Positions 41,209 through 45,589 of a stretch of 45,589 nt of DNA are shown here, piece after piece. Origin of the DNA: an uncultured Collinsella sp. (GTDB lineage Bacteria > Actinomycetota > Coriobacteriia > Coriobacteriales > Coriobacteriaceae); contig CATYZK010000014.1 of NCBI GenBank assembly GCA_958415665.1, positions 1 through 45,589 on the forward strand. Direction: 5' to 3'. The position numbers and the translations under genes are program-made. Numbering within the stretch: position 1 is the stretch's first letter; every line of letters begins with the position of its first letter. The notes under the pieces are model-generated. The model was given only the letters and a program-made list of their open reading frames with translations, did no database searches and was not told the DNA's origin.

Positions 41209-43068
41209 TTACTGGGCGAATTGGCTGCGGTAGAGCTCGGCGTAGAAGCCACCTGCCGCGAGCAGTTCGTCGTGCGTGCCGCGCTCGATAATCTCGCCGT
41301 CTCGCATGACTAGGATGCAGTCGGCGTTACGGATCGTCGACAGGCGGTGCGCCACGACAAAGCTCGTGCGGCCGGCCATGAGCTCGTCGAATGCCGCCTG
41401 CACCTGCAGCTCGGTGCGGGTATCAATGCTCGAGGTGGCCTCGTCCAGCAGCAGAATCGCCGGGTCGGTGAGCATGACGCGCGCGATGCACAGCAGCTGC
41501 TTTTGGCCCTGGCTAAACGTGCCGCCGTCCTCGCCGTTCACCGTGTCGTAGCCCTGCGGCAGCTGCACGATAAACTTATGCGCATGCGCGCGCTTGGCCG
41601 CCTCGATAATCTGCTCGCGCGTGGCGTCGGGGCAACCGTAGGCAATGTTCTGGGCCACCGTGCCCTCGAACAGCCAGGTGTCCTGCAGCACCATGCCAAA
41701 GGCGCGGCGCAGGCTCTCACGCGTGTAGTCGCGCGAGGAGCGACCGTCGACCACGATGCGCCCGGCATCGATATCGTAAAAGCGCAGCAGCAGGTTGATA
41801 AGTGTCGTCTTGCCGCAGCCCGTGGGACCGACCAGGGCAAAGCGCATGCCGGGTTTGGCATCGATGCAGATGTCCTGCAGCAGCTTGCGGTCGGGCACGT
41901 AGCTAAAGTCCACATGCTCAAAGGCGACCTCGCCCTTCGCAGCGGTGAGCTCAATGGCATCCACAGCGTCGGGCTCCTGCTCGCGTGCATCGAGCAGCGC
42001 GAACATGCGACGGGCCGAGGCATAGGCCGTCTGGATCTGCGTGATGACGTTGGTGACCTCGTTGAACGGCTTGGTGTACTGGTTGGCGTAGGACAGGAAA
42101 ATCTGCACACCGCCCACCGTAAGCGCCGCGGGCACGCCCGTAATCACGCCCACGCAGCCGATCACGGCGACCACAGCGTAGATGATGTTGTTGATAAAGC
42201 GTGTGCCGGGGTTAGAGAGCGAACCCATAAACTGCGCGCGCTCGCCCGCCGTGTAGAGCTCGGCGTTGAGGGCATCGAAGCGCTGCTGCGCATTTGGTCC
42301 GTAGGCAAACGCATCCACAAGCTTTTGCTCGCCCACATACTCCTCGATATGGCCACCGAGCTGACCCTGAATGCGCTGCTGAGCCGTAAAGCTCTTGTTG
42401 GAGAGCTTGGCGATGGCGCCGGCCGCAAAGATGGAGAGCGGCGTGACGAGCACCACCACGAGCGTCATGGTCAGGTTGATGGACAGCATAAACGCGAGCG
42501 TGCCCACGATGGTGATGACGCCGGTAAAGAGCTGGGTAAAGCCCTGCAGCAAACCGTCGCCCACCTGATCGACGTCGTTGACCACGCGGCTCATAAGGTC
42601 GCCGTGGGCATGGCCGTCGATAAAGCTGAGCGGCATGCGGCTGAGCTTGTCGCTCGCCTCCACGCGCATGTCGCGCACCGTCTCGTAGGACAGGCGGTTG
42701 ACGCAATAGCCCTGCAGCCACTGGAAGGCCGCGGCACCAACCACGACCAGCGCGAGCTTGGTGACGAGCGGCAGCAGTGCGTCAAAGTCCACCCGTCCGG
42801 CGGCAACGATGAGGTCGATGCCTTCGCCGATGAGGATGGGTGTGTAGAGCTGCAGGATCACCGAGATGGCGGCGCTCACAAACGACGCCGCAAACGAAAT
42901 GCGGTGCGGACGCACGTAGCCCATCAGGCGACGGGTCACCGCGCCCACGGGATAGCGCTCAGGGTCGCCGGGCTGGCGCGGGCCGTCGCCCAGGTCGTTG
43001 AGCTTATCGTTGCCGGACACGTTGGCCGTCATCGTGGCGACCGAGCCGGAAGAAGTATACGGATTCAT
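41209..43068 (-). CDS. ABC exporter half-transporter, catalytically canonical subunit
   Basis: A 619-residue protein with six membrane helices (about 60-350) fused to an ATPase domain (about 385-615). Walker A is GPTGCGKTT, the signature is FSQGQKQ and Walker B LLLDEATSSID with the catalytic Glu present. The ATG follows the stop of the upstream ABC gene directly (TAGATG) with AAAGGAGGG inside that gene. The two half-transporters should form a heterodimer exporting drugs, lipids or peptides. An amino-terminal stretch of about 45 residues precedes the first helix. Confidence 0.93.
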   Translation of the reverse strand: MNPYTSSGSVATMTANVSGNDKLNDLGDGPRQPGDPERYPVGAVTRRLMGYVRPHRISFAASFVSAAISVILQLYTPILIGEGIDLIVAAGRVDFDALLPLVTKLALVVVGAAAFQWLQGYCVNRLSYETVRDMRVEASDKLSRMPLSFIDGHAHGDLMSRVVNDVDQVGDGLLQGFTQLFTGVITIVGTLAFMLSINLTMTLVVVLVTPLSIFAAGAIAKLSNKSFTAQQRIQGQLGGHIEEYVGEQKLVDAFAYGPNAQQRFDALNAELYTAGERAQFMGSLSNPGTRFINNIIYAVVAVIGCVGVITGVPAALTVGGVQIFLSYANQYTKPFNEVTNVITQIQTAYASARRMFALLDAREQEPDAVDAIELTAAKGEVAFEHVDFSYVPDRKLLQDICIDAKPGMRFALVGPTGCGKTTLINLLLRFYDIDAGRIVVDGRSSRDYTRESLRRAFGMVLQDTWLFEGTVAQNIAYGCPDATREQIIEAAKRAHAHKFIVQLPQGYDTVNGEDGGTFSQGQKQLLCIARVMLTDPAILLLDEATSSIDTRTELQVQAAFDELMAGRTSFVVAHRLSTIRNADCILVMRDGEIIERGTHDELLAAGGFYAELYRSQFAQ

Positions 43069-44919
43069 CTAGCAGCCCTCCTTTGCGCAGACGGACGTGG
43101 GAGCGGAGCCCGAAGCGGGCGTCGCGCTCCCCTGCTGGCCCTCGAGCTCCTCGCGGCGAAGCTGCGACTGGCAGATCTCGCGGTAGAGCTGGCAGTTTGC
43201 GTACAGCTCGTCATGCGTGCCCAAACCCGCAACCGAGCCGTGGTCGAGCACGCAGATCATGTCGGCATCGCGCACGGTCGAGACGCGCTGGCTCACGATG
43301 ACGGTCGTCAGCGGCAGCCCGCCCTCGGCGGCACCGCGCGCGCTGCGCTCGCGAATGGCGTGGCGAAGTGCTGCGTCGGTCTTAAAGTCGAGCGCCGAGG
43401 CGGAATCGTCCATAATCAGGATCTGCGGCGAACCGACCAGGGCGCGCGCGATGGTCAGGCGCTGACGCTGACCGCCGCTGAAATTCTTGCCGCCCGCCTC
43501 GACCGGGGCATCCAAGCCCTGCGGCTTGTTGCGCACGAACTCGCTGGCCTGCGCCATATCGAGCGCCGCCCAGAGCTCCTCATCGGTCGCGGACTCGTCG
43601 CGCCAGGTCAGGTTGCTGCGGATGGTGCCGCTCACCAGCGATGCGCGCTGCGGGACGGTCGCGACCACGTGGCGCAGCTGGTCGAGCGGCCAAGAGCGCA
43701 CGTCGGCACCCATCACGTTCACGCTGCCGACACCCGCATCGTACAAGCGCGGGATGAGCGAAACGAGCGTCGACTTACCGCTGCCCGTACCGCCGATGAT
43801 GCCGAGCGTTTTGCCCAGTGGCAGCTCCAAAGTCACGTCATCAACGGCGTTGGCCGCGCCCGCGCCAAAGGAGAAGCTCGCGTGGCTCAAGCTCAGCGCG
43901 GGGACCAAAGCGGTGTCGCCCGCCGCACTCGGCTTGGGCAGCGCGACCGACTCGTTGCCTTCGTCGGTGATACTCGGCGCGCAGTTAAGCACCTCGTTGA
44001 TGCGCGACGCGCTGGCGCTCGCCTTGGTAAAGACCACGACCAGGTTGGCGACGTAGACGATGGAGGTGAGGGTCTGCGTCATGTAGTTGACAAACGCCAT
44101 GACCTGGCCCTGCGTGAGCTCGCCCACGTTGACCTGGATGCCGCCCACCCACAGGATGGCGCACACGCCCAGATTCATCACAAGAAACGTAACGGGGTTG
44201 AGAATCGACGAGAGCCTGCCCACCGCGATGGCGACATGCGCCTGGTCATCGGCGGCCTGGGCAAAACGCTCACGCTCGTGGTCTTCGCGCACAAATGCAC
44301 GGACCACGCGAGCGCCCGAAAGGCCCTCGCGACAGATAAGCGCGATGCGGTCGAGCTTTGCCTGCAGCTGTTTGTAGTACGGGATGCAGCGCGCCATGAC
44401 AAACCAGAACACCAGGCCGATGGCGGGCGTGCAGATCAAGAAGATGATGCCGAGCTTAAGGTCGATGGCGAGGGCCGCGACCATGGAACCCACCGCCAGG
44501 AAGGGCCAGCGAATGAGCATGCGCACGCCCAGCGCCACGGCCAGCTGCACCTGGTTGACGTCGTTGGTGATGCGCGTGATGAGCGACGGCGTGCCAAAGC
44601 GATCGAGCTCGGCATAGCTCAGCTTATTGATGTGCCCATAGAGCGCGCCGCGAATATCGGTGCCCATGCCCTGTGAGGTCAGCGCCGCCATCTTTTGGCA
44701 GACGAGCGTAAACGAGATGCCGATCACAGCCATGGCGCCAAGCAGCATACCGTAGTGGACGACGGCATTCACGTCGTGCGCGCCAATGCCCTTGTCGATC
44801 ATCTGGGCAATCACCAGCGGCGTCAGCAGGTCAAAGATCACCTCGATCAGCTTGCACGCAGGACCAATCACCATATACCGGCGAAACTTACCACCAAAAC
44901 GCCTGAGCAGCTCAATCAT
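43069..44919 (-). CDS. ABC exporter half-transporter, subunit with altered Walker B
   Basis: A 616-residue partner of the downstream gene, with six helices then an ATPase domain: Walker A GGTGSGKST, signature FSGGQRQ, Walker B ILIMDDSASALD. The catalytic Glu after the Walker B Asp is Asp here, the mark of the non-hydrolysing site in heterodimeric exporters such as BmrCD and TM287/288. The start at 44919 follows GGGAG; the 37 residues of a longer frame do not fit the family. The tail (QQGSATPASGSAPTSV) looks disordered. It is divergent from the secreted protein at 45106. Confidence 0.92.
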   Translation of the reverse strand: MIELLRRFGGKFRRYMVIGPACKLIEVIFDLLTPLVIAQMIDKGIGAHDVNAVVHYGMLLGAMAVIGISFTLVCQKMAALTSQGMGTDIRGALYGHINKLSYAELDRFGTPSLITRITNDVNQVQLAVALGVRMLIRWPFLAVGSMVAALAIDLKLGIIFLICTPAIGLVFWFVMARCIPYYKQLQAKLDRIALICREGLSGARVVRAFVREDHERERFAQAADDQAHVAIAVGRLSSILNPVTFLVMNLGVCAILWVGGIQVNVGELTQGQVMAFVNYMTQTLTSIVYVANLVVVFTKASASASRINEVLNCAPSITDEGNESVALPKPSAAGDTALVPALSLSHASFSFGAGAANAVDDVTLELPLGKTLGIIGGTGSGKSTLVSLIPRLYDAGVGSVNVMGADVRSWPLDQLRHVVATVPQRASLVSGTIRSNLTWRDESATDEELWAALDMAQASEFVRNKPQGLDAPVEAGGKNFSGGQRQRLTIARALVGSPQILIMDDSASALDFKTDAALRHAIRERSARGAAEGGLPLTTVIVSQRVSTVRDADMICVLDHGSVAGLGTHDELYANCQLYREICQSQLRREELEGQQGSATPASGSAPTSVCAKEGC

Positions 44920-45105
44920 AAAAAGGCGCTCCCTATCATCATCCACACTCAATTCGAACCATGATAGTACGGTGAGCCCAAAAGACGAGTAAAGACGAGC
45001 AAACAGCTCGTTATTTCTGGCGAGATTCAAGAGCAGGTTAATCGCCTGATATACTTACATTAGTGCTACCAAGTTGAGCCGCCGACCCTTGAAATGAGGT
45101 GCCGA

Positions 45106-45589
45106 GATGAACGACATTCTCGCAAGAAGAGCAAGACGAGCAACTATGGGCATCGCCCTTTCCGCGGCACTTGTCGCGGGAATCGCCCCCGCAACGGCGA
45201 TCGCGGCAGAAACCAGCTCCCCCGTCGATGCGGTCGCCTTGCAGACGGAAGATGCGGCCACCGAAAAAGACAAAGCGTATGCAGCCATGCAGGAAGCGCT
45301 CAAAAAACTCAAAGCAGCGGAGGACGCCGCAAGTCCCGAGAGAATTGCGGGAATCAATAATATGATTGCCAGTGATCAAGAGCTCCGTGACATTATGCTG
45401 GCGCATGCCGCCGAATGTAGGGAACTCCTTCCCGCCATGCAAGCGAACGTCGATGCAGCCCAAGCCAAATACGACGAGGCCAGCAACCGGGTAAGCAGCC
45501 TTCAGGCAAAATTAGAGGCACTTAAGGCACTCGGCGACGAGGCGCCCAGCGAAGCTATTAAACAGTTGCGCTCCGAAATCATGGCGGCA
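45106..45589 (+). CDS. Secreted coiled-coil protein (3' end beyond the window)
   Basis: The open frame runs off the right edge with at least 161 residues. It begins MNDILARRARRATMG, then a hydrophobic signal core and AIAAETSS, a typical Sec signal peptide cut near residue 34. The rest is Ala/Glu/Lys-rich with heptad-like patterning (AAMQEALKKLKAAEDAA, ANVDAAQAKYDEASNRVSSLQAKLEALKAL), so a long coiled coil is expected. GAGGT lies a few bases before the ATG. Such proteins in this group are often surface-anchored or peptidoglycan-hydrolase-associated; the end needed to tell is missing. Confidence 0.75.

Noticed and set aside
1..45589. tRNA, rRNA or other standard RNA genes
   Set aside because: No cloverleaf with a TTCGANNC arm and no rRNA-like stretch was noticed in any gap by eye; a dedicated tRNA/Rfam scan would settle this.

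Overview
The window looks like chromosomal DNA of a high-G+C Actinomycetota of the Coriobacteriia, most probably Collinsella or a close relative from the gut. This rests on overall gene flavour (an Actinobacteria-like codon bias with strong GGAGG-type ribosome binding sites, PTS-rich sugar metabolism, an LTA-synthase-type sulfatase and an LPxTG-like surface protein); it is an inference, since no rRNA or tRNA gene is present to fix the taxon.

Layout. 1-4630: a LysR regulator divergent from an SDR dehydrogenase / OFA-family MFS / Gfo-Idh oxidoreductase operon. 4740-6887: the RNA-binding protein Tex. 7006-12402: an ascorbate-type PTS (IIA, IIB, IIC) with two close paralogues of fructose-6-phosphate-aldolase-type transaldolase, facing a DeoR-family regulator. 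12404-12670: the carboxy-terminal stub of a Cof-type HAD phosphatase, cut off at the edge of a sugar island. 12779-21839: that island, with a mannose-family PTS (IIA, IIB, IIC, IID as separate genes), a GatY/KbaY-type aldolase, an aldo/keto reductase, an esterase, an MFS permease, a MurR/RpiR regulator and an intact HAD phosphatase. 21892-22041: a 49-residue membrane peptide gene. 22293-24863: RlmKL, whose RlmL half has lost its catalytic motifs. 24983-29724: a potassium unit of Kup, a 64-residue membrane protein, a short KdpD-like sensor and a KdpE-like regulator. 29884-33271: a nitroreductase and, divergently, an LTA-synthase-like sulfatase. 33640-37728: a 1362-residue secreted, wall-anchored protein. 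38529-40679: a flavodoxin and a DUF4143-type AAA ATPase. 41209-44919: a heterodimeric ABC exporter. 45106-end: the start of a secreted coiled-coil protein.

The least explained structure is non-coding. Directly after the stop codons of three unrelated genes (a transaldolase, the sulfatase, the flavodoxin) lies the same arrangement: first a very long inverted repeat of roughly 96-130 bp, then one to eight short palindromic units. Two of the long inverted repeats (33291-33420 and 38358-38486) have different outer arms but share a 68-bp core about 87% identical. Its inner hairpin differs by two compensated base pairs, which points to selection on folded RNA or DNA. The short units next to these two are also homologous to each other: eight copies at a 62-bp period at 37852-38313, and one solo copy at 33502-33553. 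I know of no named element with this layout. It is my best candidate for something undescribed. Other palindromes (24870, 27354, 29856, 39256) also sit at gene 3' ends.

Start codons were moved inward from the longest reading frame wherever a clear ribosome binding site and family alignment supported it. No CRISPR array, insertion sequence, transposase, tRNA or rRNA was found.
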